DNA from: Paenibacillus taiwanensis DSM 18679
Lineage (GTDB): Bacteria; Bacillota; Bacilli; Paenibacillales; Paenibacillaceae
Direction: 5' to 3'
Length of the DNA stretch: 64,000 bases
NCBI RefSeq assembly: GCF_000425125.1
Contig: NZ_KE384306.1
Span: forward strand, 149,705 to 213,704
Shown here one piece after another: positions 26,158 to 34,945 of the stretch. How positions within the stretch are numbered: the first letter of the stretch is position 1; each line of letters starts with the position of its first letter. The translations under genes and the position numbers were made by a program. A model generated the notes under the pieces. It did no database searches, was not told the origin of the DNA, and saw only the letters and a program-made list of their open reading frames with translations.

Positions 26158-27467
26158 ACTGTACAGAGGTGATGACACTTATGCAACGTCAGCTTGATCA
26201 TGACTTAGACGAGTTGGAGCATAGCCTGCTGACAGAACATACAAGTCAGTGCCCCGCCTGTGCCGAGATGTTTGAACGGCTTACGATGCTACATGATGAT
26301 TTGGAGATGCTGCCTAAGGTGACACCCAGATACAGTCTAGTTGATGCCATTCTGCCTCAACTAGATGAAATTGATCGAAGAAATTCAGACCAGCAAGCTG
26401 CGGCATTGGCTCCATTAGATTCAGAAGTAATATACAAGCAAGAACAATCCGATAATGTGCAGCCATCCACACCTACTAAGCAGCCAGCTCCAGGGTTATG
26501 GAAGAGACGTTTTAATTGGCGTGCGGCAAGTGCTGTCGTTGCAGCAGGGGTTGTGTTTGGACTGTTTATGGTCAATTATCAGCATACTAATTCAAGCGAA
26601 TCTGCTGATTTTAATGCCTTGCAACAACAGGCGAAGTTAGACCAATATACGCAATCATCAGGTCAGAAAGGGACACAGCAATCTGAACATGCCTATCAAC
26701 TTGATGAGGAGAAAGATGCGCTGAGTCAAGATAAGCGTGCTTCGGCACAAGGCGATCAGTCTGAGGGAACACCACAGTTGCCCTCCACATCAACATCACC
26801 TGATGGTAGCTCTGTACCTGTTGATTCGGATTCTTCTCGGCAGGATAACCGTCAGTTACCTAGCAAGGCGAACAAGGAGACAGTGCCAACTGCTAACAAT
26901 CCGAAGCATAAAGTTACTACGCCTGCGCCTGAGACGAGTAAGCCACCAGTTCATGACGATAAAGAGAAGTCGTCCGAGCAGGAACGTGGGCTTTTGCCTG
27001 GAGACAAGGATAAGGGCAAAGGGACGGTTGACAAAGATAAGGATCAATCATCAGGCGCAATGAGCTTTCTTAAGATCAACGATGTAATCGAAGCTGCTTC
27101 TCCAGATCAACTTTTTGTAGTGAAGTGGCAAGCTAACAAGCTGTCATTGTTTAGTGGCGTCGAAGAGAAGAGTAAGGAAATTCAGACTATTACACTAGAA
27201 ATGAAACCTGTCTCCATTCAGTGGTCTGACGACAGTAAACAGATTCTGATTACTCTAAATGATGGTCAAGAGCAGCAAAAGTTACTTGCATATGCCATTT
27301 CTGAGCAAGGGATGGTCAGTATGGACCCTGTTCTATTCACGCCTAGTACCTTAACCAACAAACAGAGCCATTCAGATTCTCATCCAAGTGACACTCAGGA
27401 TGATACGGCCAAGCAGCCGCCTGTTGAAGCTGGAGAAGGAACAAGTTCTTCTCCTACTGGTGGGTAG
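26154..27467 (+). CDS. Membrane anti-sigma factor with zinc-finger N terminus
   Basis: A 437-residue single-pass protein. Residues 1-50 form the anti-sigma zinc finger, with the H-x3-C-x2-C pattern HTSQCPAC. A membrane helix (about 124-142, SAVVAAGVVFGLFMVNY) follows. Outside, residues about 145-300 are rich in Ser, Gln, Lys, Asp and Pro; residues about 305-390 look like one or two propeller-type repeats (VVKWQANKLSLFSG, SIQWSDDSKQILITL). It is about twice the length of B. subtilis RsiW. The protein should hold the sigma factor at the membrane until a signal leads to proteolysis; that step is inferred from the family. Confidence 0.85.
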   Translation: MNCTEVMTLMQRQLDHDLDELEHSLLTEHTSQCPACAEMFERLTMLHDDLEMLPKVTPRYSLVDAILPQLDEIDRRNSDQQAAALAPLDSEVIYKQEQSDNVQPSTPTKQPAPGLWKRRFNWRAASAVVAAGVVFGLFMVNYQHTNSSESADFNALQQQAKLDQYTQSSGQKGTQQSEHAYQLDEEKDALSQDKRASAQGDQSEGTPQLPSTSTSPDGSSVPVDSDSSRQDNRQLPSKANKETVPTANNPKHKVTTPAPETSKPPVHDDKEKSSEQERGLLPGDKDKGKGTVDKDKDQSSGAMSFLKINDVIEAASPDQLFVVKWQANKLSLFSGVEEKSKEIQTITLEMKPVSIQWSDDSKQILITLNDGQEQQKLLAYAISEQGMVSMDPVLFTPSTLTNKQSHSDSHPSDTQDDTAKQPPVEAGEGTSSSPTGG

Positions 27468-27670
27468 AGGCGAGCCGCACCCGAGTTCATAAGTTAGCAG
27501 GCTAAATGTGTTTTTTCATGAGGATACCGATTTGCATGCACACTTTGGTTATCGTGCACGTATAGTGTCTTATACAGTACGAAGTAAAGGCGTTCCCGTA
27601 CGTCGTATGACCGTTAGCGTTAAGGACCTAGGCCTTTCAAAGCGCTGACGTTTATCATAGATGGTATGGG

Positions 27671-27714
27671 ACAAAGGGATTGTGTGGCAGCTGCCGCGCA
27701 GTCCCTTTGTTTTT
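27671..27714 (+). terminator. Terminator after the sigma/anti-sigma operon
   Basis: ACAAAGGGA at 27671-27679 pairs with TCCCTTTGT at 27702-27710, with an inner GGCAGCTGCC palindrome and a T tail. The gap before it (27468-27670) shows no gene. A TATGAT at 27729-27734 with TTGTTT 16 bases before could start holA transcription. Confidence 0.85.
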
Positions 27715-27763
27715 GCGGCGAAGTCTGCTATGATCAAGAACGATAGGTTAGGGGGAATTAAGC

Positions 27764-28807
27764 GTGGATGTAAAGACAGCCGTTAAGGAGATCAAGCGAG
27801 GAGAGTCGCGTTCCTTATATGTGCTCTATGGAACAGAGAAATACCGTATGCAAGAGTTTGTACAATTATTAGTAGATAAGCTTATTCCAGAAGAGCATCG
27901 CGACTTTGCGATCACGAAGATGGATACTTCGGAGCACGCGATTGAAGCGGTAGTCGAGGAAGCAGAGACGATGCCATTTCTCGTTGAGCGTAAGCTGATT
28001 TTAGTAAAGGACCATTCGATCTTTGCGTCCGGCAAGGATAAGCTGGAGCATCGTACGGATCGTCTACTTACCTATATGGCGAATCCGCTTGAAAGCAGCA
28101 TTGTTGTGTTTCTTATACAAGCGGACAAGCTGGATGAACGCAAGAAAACGGTCAAGTTAGCTAAGACAGCAGGTGTGGTGCTGCCCTTCCAGCCTTTTAG
28201 TGCGGATGAGCTGATGCAGTGGGTTGCTAAACAAGTGGAAACTGTCGGCAGCCAGATTGATGCACAGGGGATTGAAGCTTTGCTGAACAACGCAGGCACC
28301 CAGTTGCAGACATTATCGGCGGAGATTGAGAAGCTAAGCTTATATGTTGGGCCTGGAGGGCTTATACAGGCAGATACGATTGAGCAGCTCATTACGAAGA
28401 CGACAGAGCAGAACGTATTTCAGCTTGTGGAAGATGTAATTAAGCGTCGCCCAGAACAAGCGATGCAGATGTTTCGCGAACTGCTAAAGCAGAAAGAGGA
28501 GCCGATCAAAATACTGGCTCTCATTATTCGACAACTGCGCATCATGTTGCAGGTGAAGGAGTTAACGAGCCAGAGCTTCAGCCAGCAGCAAGCGGCCTCT
28601 CAGCTTGGTTTGCATCCTTATGCAGTAAAGGTAGCTGCTGAGCAAGCTAGAAGCCATGACACAGCCTCGCTAGCGATATGGCTCGCAGAAGCTGCGGAGC
28701 TTGATTATGAGATGAAGTCAGGGCGCGTGGATAAGACGCTCGGCTTAGAATTACTTATTCTTAGGATTGCGGCAAATATGCCACGCACAAAAGAAGCCCG
28801 AAGGTAA
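27764..28807 (+). CDS. holA: DNA polymerase III delta subunit
   Basis: A 347-residue clamp-loader subunit that opens the sliding clamp. It matches B. subtilis HolA (YqeN) in length and position before rpsT. Family features: LYVLYGTEKYRMQEFVQLL at the N terminus, MPFLVERKLILVKD, and the central TEQNVFQLVEDVIKRRPEQA followed by EEPIKILALIIRQLRIML. GTG start with TAGGGGGA upstream. The final codons fall inside the terminator hairpin shared with rpsT. Confidence 0.93.
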   Translation: MDVKTAVKEIKRGESRSLYVLYGTEKYRMQEFVQLLVDKLIPEEHRDFAITKMDTSEHAIEAVVEEAETMPFLVERKLILVKDHSIFASGKDKLEHRTDRLLTYMANPLESSIVVFLIQADKLDERKKTVKLAKTAGVVLPFQPFSADELMQWVAKQVETVGSQIDAQGIEALLNNAGTQLQTLSAEIEKLSLYVGPGGLIQADTIEQLITKTTEQNVFQLVEDVIKRRPEQAMQMFRELLKQKEEPIKILALIIRQLRIMLQVKELTSQSFSQQQAASQLGLHPYAVKVAAEQARSHDTASLAIWLAEAAELDYEMKSGRVDKTLGLELLILRIAANMPRTKEARR

Positions 28808-28835
28808 ACGCTAATGCATTTACCTTCGGGCTTCT
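28792..28835 (-). terminator. Hairpin between holA and rpsT, best read as the rpsT terminator
   Basis: A perfect 17-base stem (28792-28808 with 28819-28835) around a 10-base loop. In the reverse direction it is followed by TTTTG; forward it has no clear T tract. The stem includes the last codons of holA, so one sequence serves both convergent genes. Confidence 0.8.
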
Positions 28836-28864
28836 ACGCTTTAAGCTCTAAGTATGAAAGGCTC

Positions 28865-29137
28865 TTAAGCTTGTGCTTGCAGAGCGTTCAATTTTTGTGC
28901 CAAGCGAGACTTCTTGCGAGCAGCTGCGTTCTTGTGTACCAAGCCTTTAGTCACAGCTTTATCCAATTTCTTGGACGCCAAAGCAACTGCTGTTGTAGCA
29001 GTTTCCACTTCGTTGTTAGCCAAAGCTACGTCTGCAGCTTTAACAGCTGTACGAAGTGCGGATTTTTGAGAAGCGTTCAACAGACGACGTTTGTCATTTG
29101 TTTTTACGCGTTTAACAGCGGATTTAATGTTTGGCAT
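28865..29137 (-). CDS. rpsT: 30S ribosomal protein S20
   Basis: A 90-residue basic protein that binds 16S rRNA early in 30S assembly. The opening [18 protein letters not shown] and the C-terminal [20 protein letters not shown] are typical. The start ATG (first base 29137) is preceded by GGAGGTGA; an upstream in-frame extension has no support. It lies on the reverse strand between holA and gpr, exactly as in B. subtilis. Confidence 0.97.
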   Translation of the reverse strand: MPNIKSAVKRVKTNDKRRLLNASQKSALRTAVKAADVALANNEVETATTAVALASKKLDKAVTKGLVHKNAAARKKSRLAQKLNALQAQA

Positions 29138-29392
29138 TGCTTTCACCTCCGTTGCATCGTAGTGCGACAATAGAATCTATTTCACCAATACATGATAAAA
29201 TGGATTCACAACTTAAAGTATTCTATCACGTTGTATAGTAAAAAGCAATACATGCTGAGCAGTAATGCCCTATGCTTGCTAGTGAGGAAAGATCAGATGC
29301 GAACGTTTTCGGAATGAGGCGGCCCGTATAACTTTGTGTGTGCTAACGCACAATACGTCCATAACGATATTGGTATTACGGGAGGAAACAGG

Positions 29393-30394
29393 ATGACAGC
29401 CGATCTGAAAGATTATTCGGTCCGAACGGACTTGGCGCTTGAAGCTAGAGAACTGGTCCAGCCGGATGTACATATTCCGATTCCAGGCGTTCAGGAGAGC
29501 GTGGAGCATAAGGCAGGAATTAAGGTGACAAGTATTCATGTGCAAAATGAAGAGGGTTCACGTGCGATTGGTAGAGTGCCAGGGCGTTATGTAACGATGG
29601 AAGTGCCTGGCTTGCGGCGTAAAGATTCAGATTTGCAGGATCGTGTTGCTACGAAGTTTGCCCAATTGTTCGCCGGTTTCTTAAAGGACATCGGTATTAA
29701 GCCGACAGACAAAGCGTTAATTGTTGGCTTGGGCAACTGGAATGTAACACCGGATGCGCTTGGCCCTATGGTGGTTGAAAATGTGTTGGTGACACGACAT
29801 TTTTTTGAACTGATGCCAGAGCAGGTTAGTCCGGGCTATCGGGAAGTGAGCGCAGTAGCACCAGGTGTTCTAGGCATTACCGGAATTGAGTCAAGTGAAA
29901 TAGTGCAAAGCATTGTAGATAAGACAAAACCAGATCTAATTATTGCAATTGATGCATTAGCTTCAAAAGCGCTTGAACGCGTCAATACGACAATACAAGT
30001 GGCGGATATCGGTATTCACCCTGGCTCAGGCATCGGCAACAAACGTAAAGGTTTGACCAAAGAAATTTTAGGTGTGCCGTGTGTTGCAATCGGGGTTCCT
30101 ACCGTATGCTATGCATCAACAATTGTAAATAACGCAATTGAAATGATGAAGGACCATTTTAAGGATCAAACCGAACAGACCCGTCATATTTTAGGTATGT
30201 TGGACGATATTGGAGAGCAGGACAGACTGTCACTCGTTAAGGAAGTGCTGGAGCCGCTTGGCCACGATCTGATCGTTACCCCAAAAGAAGTGGATGAGTT
30301 TATGGAGGATATGGCAAACATTATTGCGAGCGGGCTAAATGCCGCGTTACATGAAGCCGTTGATGCTGACAATGTTGCAGCTTATACGCATTAA
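29393..30394 (+). CDS. gpr: Germination protease GPR
   Basis: A 333-residue GPR peptidase (family A25), which degrades small acid-soluble spore proteins on germination. It is made as a zymogen in the forespore. Seen: N-terminal YSVRTDLALEARELV, where family members are autoprocessed, then VGLGNWNVTPDALGP and AIDALASKALERVNTTIQVAD. ATG 29393 follows GGGAGGAAA. A candidate substrate with three TEFA-like sites is encoded at 52919-53221. Confidence 0.96.
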   Translation: MTADLKDYSVRTDLALEARELVQPDVHIPIPGVQESVEHKAGIKVTSIHVQNEEGSRAIGRVPGRYVTMEVPGLRRKDSDLQDRVATKFAQLFAGFLKDIGIKPTDKALIVGLGNWNVTPDALGPMVVENVLVTRHFFELMPEQVSPGYREVSAVAPGVLGITGIESSEIVQSIVDKTKPDLIIAIDALASKALERVNTTIQVADIGIHPGSGIGNKRKGLTKEILGVPCVAIGVPTVCYASTIVNNAIEMMKDHFKDQTEQTRHILGMLDDIGEQDRLSLVKEVLEPLGHDLIVTPKEVDEFMEDMANIIASGLNAALHEAVDADNVAAYTH

Positions 30395-30404
30395 GCAAGA
30401 AATG

Positions 30405-30445
30405 AGGCAGGTGTGGGGCAACAAGTGTCCCCTACCTGCCTTTTA
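30405..30445 (+). terminator. Terminator after gpr
   Basis: AGGCAGG, then GGGG, pairs with CCCC, then ACCTGCC, followed by TTTTAT. It separates gpr from the two-component genes and spoIIP downstream. Confidence 0.85.
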
Positions 30446-30879
30446 TATTGCATACTATCGTGTAACCGATTGGATAAGACCGGTTACATATATCCTCGAA
30501 GCCGCTAGCCGACGGTAAGTCTGATAATCCAGTATAACCAGGTTTTTCTTTTTTCTTCTGTGTTATCACTTACTGCTGCGTCAATAAAACAAACGAGCAG
30601 GAGCATAACTAATCTAATAAGTACATGCACAAGGTGATGGCGGCTTTCTTTTTCTTCAAAAAGTGCAGTCTAGCTACAAGGATCAGGGGAAAGCTATGCC
30701 GCCTGAATGGTGAATGCCTAAAATATATATCCGTTAAGGTTCTGTTAAGGTTACGTTTGGCAGCAGGTAAGCTTCGTCATGTAGTCTAAAAAAGATCCCG
30801 TCATTTATCGTAACGGTTGATGTACAATTGGAGACGTGGATGGGCTTGAGGAAGTGCAAGGACAAGGGAGAGGATAGAT
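30446..30879. other. Regulatory gap before the two-component genes
   Basis: No gene found. It holds an inverted repeat GTAACCG / CGGTTAC around 30460-30487 and, nearer the genes, the OmpR/PhoB-type direct repeat listed separately. TACAAT near 30821 is a possible -10, but lacks a good -35. Confidence 0.45.
30733..30752 (+). promoter_or_regulatory. Direct repeat resembling an OmpR/PhoB-family operator
   Basis: GTTAAGGTT at 30733-30741 is repeated exactly at 30744-30752, giving an 11-base period (about one helical turn). Response regulators of the OmpR/PhoB class bind head-to-tail repeats with this spacing, and such a regulator is encoded 128 bases downstream, so autoregulation is plausible. 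Confidence 0.55.
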
Positions 30880-31686
30880 GTGATAGATTGGCGGGAAGCA
30901 AACGTGTTAGTTGTTGAGGATGAAGCAGCCCTGCTGAACTTAGTTGTGACTGTACTTCGCAAGGAAGGGTTCCTTCATATACATACTTCGTCTAACGCAG
31001 AACAAGCATTAGAACTGTGTCAGCAGCACTCTTTGGATTGTATTATTTTGGACGTAACGCTGCCTGGAAGGAGCGGCTTTGATGTGGCGCCTCATATTCG
31101 GGCTCATACCGATGCGCCGATCGTATTTGTAACGGCTAGAACGACCGATCTCGATAAGCTTACAGGCTTCGCCTTAGGTGGTGACGATTACGTTACAAAG
31201 CCGTTTAACCCTTTGGAATTGGCGGCACGGGTGAAGGCGCATTTAAAGCGCCATCTCGCACTAAAGCAGCGGATGATCACAGCGATGTCGACACAGCAAC
31301 AGCCGCATTTGGGGGAGATGTCTCATCCTGCTTATAAGTCTAAGCCATTCAACGAATATGATTATGGACACTTCCTCATTCGGGAGGAAGCGGGCGAATT
31401 AATTGTGAATCATCGCGCTGTTGACTGTCCAGCAATGGTATTCCAACTGTTACTATTTCTGTGCAAACATCCTAATCGAATCTTTTCAAAAGGTGAATTG
31501 TATGAAAAGGTATGGGGCTTGGACGCCTTGAAGGACGACAATACCGTTATGGTTCATATTCATCGTATACGGGAGCGAATTGAACCTAATCCGAGTGAGC
31601 CGCAATACTTGCTAACGGTACGAGGGATGGGATACAAGTTAATTGGTGCAAAGTCTGGAAGCGGCAGCACATTGGGGACGACATGA
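30880..31686 (+). CDS. Response regulator, OmpR/PhoB family
   Basis: A 268-residue two-domain regulator. The receiver domain has acidic residues in VVEDE, phosphoacceptor Asp58 in IILDVTLPG, and Lys107 in YVTKPF. A 40-residue linker leads to a winged-helix DNA-binding domain (about 165-258) with NRIFSKGELYEKVWG and VMVHIHRIRERIEP, ending LLTVRGMGYKL. GTG start 6 bases after GGAGAGG. The stop overlaps the histidine kinase start (ATGA). The signal is unknown. Confidence 0.93.
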   Translation: MIDWREANVLVVEDEAALLNLVVTVLRKEGFLHIHTSSNAEQALELCQQHSLDCIILDVTLPGRSGFDVAPHIRAHTDAPIVFVTARTTDLDKLTGFALGGDDYVTKPFNPLELAARVKAHLKRHLALKQRMITAMSTQQQPHLGEMSHPAYKSKPFNEYDYGHFLIREEAGELIVNHRAVDCPAMVFQLLLFLCKHPNRIFSKGELYEKVWGLDALKDDNTVMVHIHRIRERIEPNPSEPQYLLTVRGMGYKLIGAKSGSGSTLGTT

Positions 31687-33413
31687 GTACGACACGTAGA
31701 TTAGCCTGGCATTATGTACGGCAGTGGACATTTGTGGCGCTTGTGCTAGTTTTTTGTGCTGGAGGATTGTTATTTTGGATTGCTGAACGGATGTCATCTT
31801 TGGATATGAATCGGTCTTTTTCTCGAAATGGAGTGCAATTCATAACGGAGTCTTTCTATAAGGATAGTTATGGTTCTTTAAGATGGAGCCAGGACATGGT
31901 TGATCAAGTCAAAGCAAGTCATGGCTGGCTGCAACTGTTAGACCCGAACGGACGAGAATTACACGGCTTTTTTACACCGGATGATGTACCAAAGCAATAT
32001 GATGCAGGTGCGCTTGCTGCTTATATGCAGCGTACAGTGCCTTTTCCATACGAGCTTGTCGTGAACATTAGGCTAATAGGTGAGGACATGTATACGATTG
32101 TTTATGGCAGCAAGCCGCAAGCAGCAGAACTGCTCGACAGATGGCGGGTAGAAAAAGAAATGATGCTACCTGAGATGCGGAAAGTTCAAGCATGGACACA
32201 ACTTTTAGATAAAAACGGAAATGTAATAGAAAGCTGGAATAAGCCTGCCAGTGCAAGTGGGGAAAAACAGATGAGTGCCAGTGATCTTGCACTTCGTTCG
32301 ACGTATGAGGAAAGGTACCGAGAGCGGTTCGCGTATCAATATGACAAACAAACAGGAAATACTTGGGTCCTTAGAATACCTTATGACCCTACGAAGGCTG
32401 CCGTTGACGTGGTGGGTTTACGAATCGACAGAGAGTCCGATCTTATTGCCATAGGAGTCCTTGTATTTCTGGTCATTATGTTATTGTTATTTGTTTTAAT
32501 GGCGTCTTGGCAAAGCACACGAAATGCAAGGCCATTGTCACATTTTATGCGTTGGGCGGCACAAATGGCACAAGGGAAATATACGGAGCCCGTGTTGAGC
32601 AGTGGGAGATCACCTGCATTTAGACGCAGTGGAAAAATGAAATCGAACTATTTACTTTACAGTGATGTACGTCAGGCAATGGAACAGTTGTCTGAACGAT
32701 TAGAAGCAAGCGAGAACGAGCGAAAGCGGCATGAGGTACAGCGAGATCAATGGCTCAGTGGCTTGTCCCACGATTTAAAAACTCCGCTTGCCTCGATTAT
32801 CGGATACGCACATCTATTAAATGCGGAACAATACAATTGGACGGAAGAGGAGCGTACGGAATTTACAAAGTATATTCAACAAAAGGCTGAACGGATGGAC
32901 GATCTCATTTTAGACTTAAATTTGACCTATCAATTGCAAAGCCAGTCACTTCCCTTGCAGCTTGAAACTATTGATCTTAACAGTTGGTTAAAAGAAACGT
33001 TAACAGGTATGCTGCCGATTGCCGGCTACCCTACTGCCAAGCTGGAGTTTGATCCCGCACCTCACCCCGTTTATTGGAGCGTAGACGTAAGATATTTAAC
33101 CAGAGCAGTTGAAAATGTATGTATGAATGGTTGGATTCATAACCCGAATGGAACAACCGTCAAAGTGAAGCTTGAACAGTCTGGTGCGAGCGTAATGATT
33201 TCGTTTCAGGATGATGGCAAGGGGATGGATGATGAATTGCAGAGCCATTTGTTCACCCGTTATTATCGCGGGCGGACGACTGATGATACGGACAAGGGGA
33301 GCGGGTTAGGCATGGCCATTACGAAGCAATTGGTTGAAGCACATGGAGGTTCCATTCTAGTATCCAGTCAAATTGGAAGGGGTACTCTTATTCAATTTCA
33401 TTTTCGAAAATAA
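31683..33413 (+). CDS. Membrane sensor histidine kinase
   Basis: A 576-residue partner of the preceding regulator. A first helix at about 15-34 and a second at about 258-280 bracket an outer sensor region of about 225 residues. HAMP-like and coiled-coil sequence follows, then the HisKA motif GLSHDLKTPLAS with phosphorylated His363, an N box (ENVCMNG), DDGKGMD (G1) and GSGLGMAI (G2). The outer region contains two similar-looking stretches, WLQLLDPNGRELHG and WTQLLDKNGNVIES. The ligand is unknown. Confidence 0.92.
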   Translation: MSTTRRLAWHYVRQWTFVALVLVFCAGGLLFWIAERMSSLDMNRSFSRNGVQFITESFYKDSYGSLRWSQDMVDQVKASHGWLQLLDPNGRELHGFFTPDDVPKQYDAGALAAYMQRTVPFPYELVVNIRLIGEDMYTIVYGSKPQAAELLDRWRVEKEMMLPEMRKVQAWTQLLDKNGNVIESWNKPASASGEKQMSASDLALRSTYEERYRERFAYQYDKQTGNTWVLRIPYDPTKAAVDVVGLRIDRESDLIAIGVLVFLVIMLLLFVLMASWQSTRNARPLSHFMRWAAQMAQGKYTEPVLSSGRSPAFRRSGKMKSNYLLYSDVRQAMEQLSERLEASENERKRHEVQRDQWLSGLSHDLKTPLASIIGYAHLLNAEQYNWTEEERTEFTKYIQQKAERMDDLILDLNLTYQLQSQSLPLQLETIDLNSWLKETLTGMLPIAGYPTAKLEFDPAPHPVYWSVDVRYLTRAVENVCMNGWIHNPNGTTVKVKLEQSGASVMISFQDDGKGMDDELQSHLFTRYYRGRTTDDTDKGSGLGMAITKQLVEAHGGSILVSSQIGRGTLIQFHFRK

Positions 33414-33566
33414 GGTTCTAGCAGATCGGTTGTCCTCATAGATTCTAGTAACAGCAATCTTTTAAACTCTTTTAAAGCTATTTCATGTGATGAAGTAGGT
33501 TAGAAGGGGAATCATGATCCAAGATTGCTAGAGTTGCTAGATTGTTTGTGAAGGAGGACCATTTAA

Positions 33567-34910
33567 ATGAAGCCAACGGTAAAATGGATTGATATTGCAC
33601 GTTTGAAGCGTAAAGGGATGGAATTGTTGACGATGGGCCGCACATTTGTGCTAATGGCGCTCGCATCGGCCGTGTTTATAGTGGTAATCGGAGTCGGAGG
33701 TATTTTGGAGCAGCGTCTTCAGACCTCTCCACTGTCTTCGATGAAGGGTGCAGCAGCGCAAATTTCAACCCAGTGGTTTGCCAGTATGCTAGCTATGGAA
33801 ATGCCAAGGATGGAATCGTCACCTGAAAAGGCGGCACTATCACGCCAAGATGTGGCCCATATGCTTGTGAGGCTTGTAACTAATGTGAATCCGCTTGATC
33901 CGAAAACTTTGCTCGCGGGTGAAATGCCTGGAGTGAGTCGAGATACGTCCGTACCGTTACGGCTTGCGATTGGTAATCAAGATGCAAAAGGTCCGGAGGA
34001 ATTTGTACCTGCACCTGGTGAAGAGAACGGTGCTGAGCATGGCGGAGCCCCAGAGAATACTCATAATGAGGAGAAAAAGGATGACGAGGGTCAGACAGAG
34101 ACGGAGCAGTCTAATTCTGAGCCAGTGGATGAATCGACACAATCAAGTGATTTGGAGGATGAAGTCGTATTTATTTATCATTCTCACAATCGGGAGTCAT
34201 GGAAGCCAGAACTGGAGAAGGAAACGGACAACCCGAATGATGACAAAAAAAATATTACCCTCGTGGGAAAACGGTTGCAGGAACAGTTGAAGAAGCAAGG
34301 GATTGGCGCGTTGCACTCCAGTAAAGATTATGTATCTACAGTACAAGGTTACAATTGGAACTTTTCTTATAAATATTCGAACCAAACTGTAAAAAAGGCG
34401 ATGAGCAGCAATAAAAAATTAAAATTTTTCTTTGATATACATCGTGATTCTGCACGGCGCAAAGATACGACGGTTACGATTAAGGGGAAAACGTATGCAC
34501 AAGTGTATTTTGTAATCGGACATCGAAATCCGAACTGGAAAGAAAATGAACAATTTGCCGCTAGCATTCATGAAAAACTGGAAGCTAGGTATCCAGGTAT
34601 TTCCCGGGGAATTTGGGGAAAAGCGGCCTCCAAGGGAACAAACGGGGAATACAATCAGTCTTTATCGCCAAATAGTGTCATTATCGAGGTCGGCGGCATT
34701 GAAAACACATTGGCAGAAAGCAATCGTACGGCAGATGTGTTGGCTGAGTTGATTGCAGAAGTCATAAAGGAACAAAATGGAGCTAAACCTGTAACGAAGC
34801 CAGTAACCAAACCTGTAACTAAACCAATCTCTAAACCAATCTCCAAGCCAGTACATAAGCCGGCTACAACCGTAAGTGAACATTCAACTACGAGTGGAAA
34901 TCATGCGTAA
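33567..34910 (+). CDS. spoIIP: Stage II sporulation protein P
   Basis: A 447-residue peptidoglycan amidase/endopeptidase that works with SpoIID and SpoIIM during forespore engulfment. One membrane helix at about 27-47 places the rest outside. Catalytic-domain motifs: IYHSHNRES with His205, FFDIHRDS, and VIIEVGGIENT near the C terminus. A polar, acidic linker (about 150-200) precedes the domain. The tail carries repeated KP(V/I)(T/S) units. GGAGG lies before the ATG. In B. subtilis spoIIP follows gpr directly; here two signalling genes lie between. Confidence 0.95.
   Translation: MKPTVKWIDIARLKRKGMELLTMGRTFVLMALASAVFIVVIGVGGILEQRLQTSPLSSMKGAAAQISTQWFASMLAMEMPRMESSPEKAALSRQDVAHMLVRLVTNVNPLDPKTLLAGEMPGVSRDTSVPLRLAIGNQDAKGPEEFVPAPGEENGAEHGGAPENTHNEEKKDDEGQTETEQSNSEPVDESTQSSDLEDEVVFIYHSHNRESWKPELEKETDNPNDDKKNITLVGKRLQEQLKKQGIGALHSSKDYVSTVQGYNWNFSYKYSNQTVKKAMSSNKKLKFFFDIHRDSARRKDTTVTIKGKTYAQVYFVIGHRNPNWKENEQFAASIHEKLEARYPGISRGIWGKAASKGTNGEYNQSLSPNSVIIEVGGIENTLAESNRTADVLAELIAEVIKEQNGAKPVTKPVTKPVTKPISKPISKPVHKPATTVSEHSTTSGNHA
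34785..34868 (+). repeat. 12-base repeats encoding the SpoIIP tail
   Basis: Seven imperfect 12-base units encode K-P-V-T and variants (K-P-I-S, K-P-V-H, K-P-A-T) near the protein's C terminus. Such runs can change copy number by slippage. Confidence 0.85.
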
Positions 34911-34945
34911 TTGTATAGACAGCACATGTCTTAGGGGGGATAAGC

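Noticed and set aside
28814-29173. A 119-codon forward frame opposite rpsT
   Set aside because: Entirely antisense to ribosomal protein S20, with Ser/Cys/Phe-rich nonsense composition.
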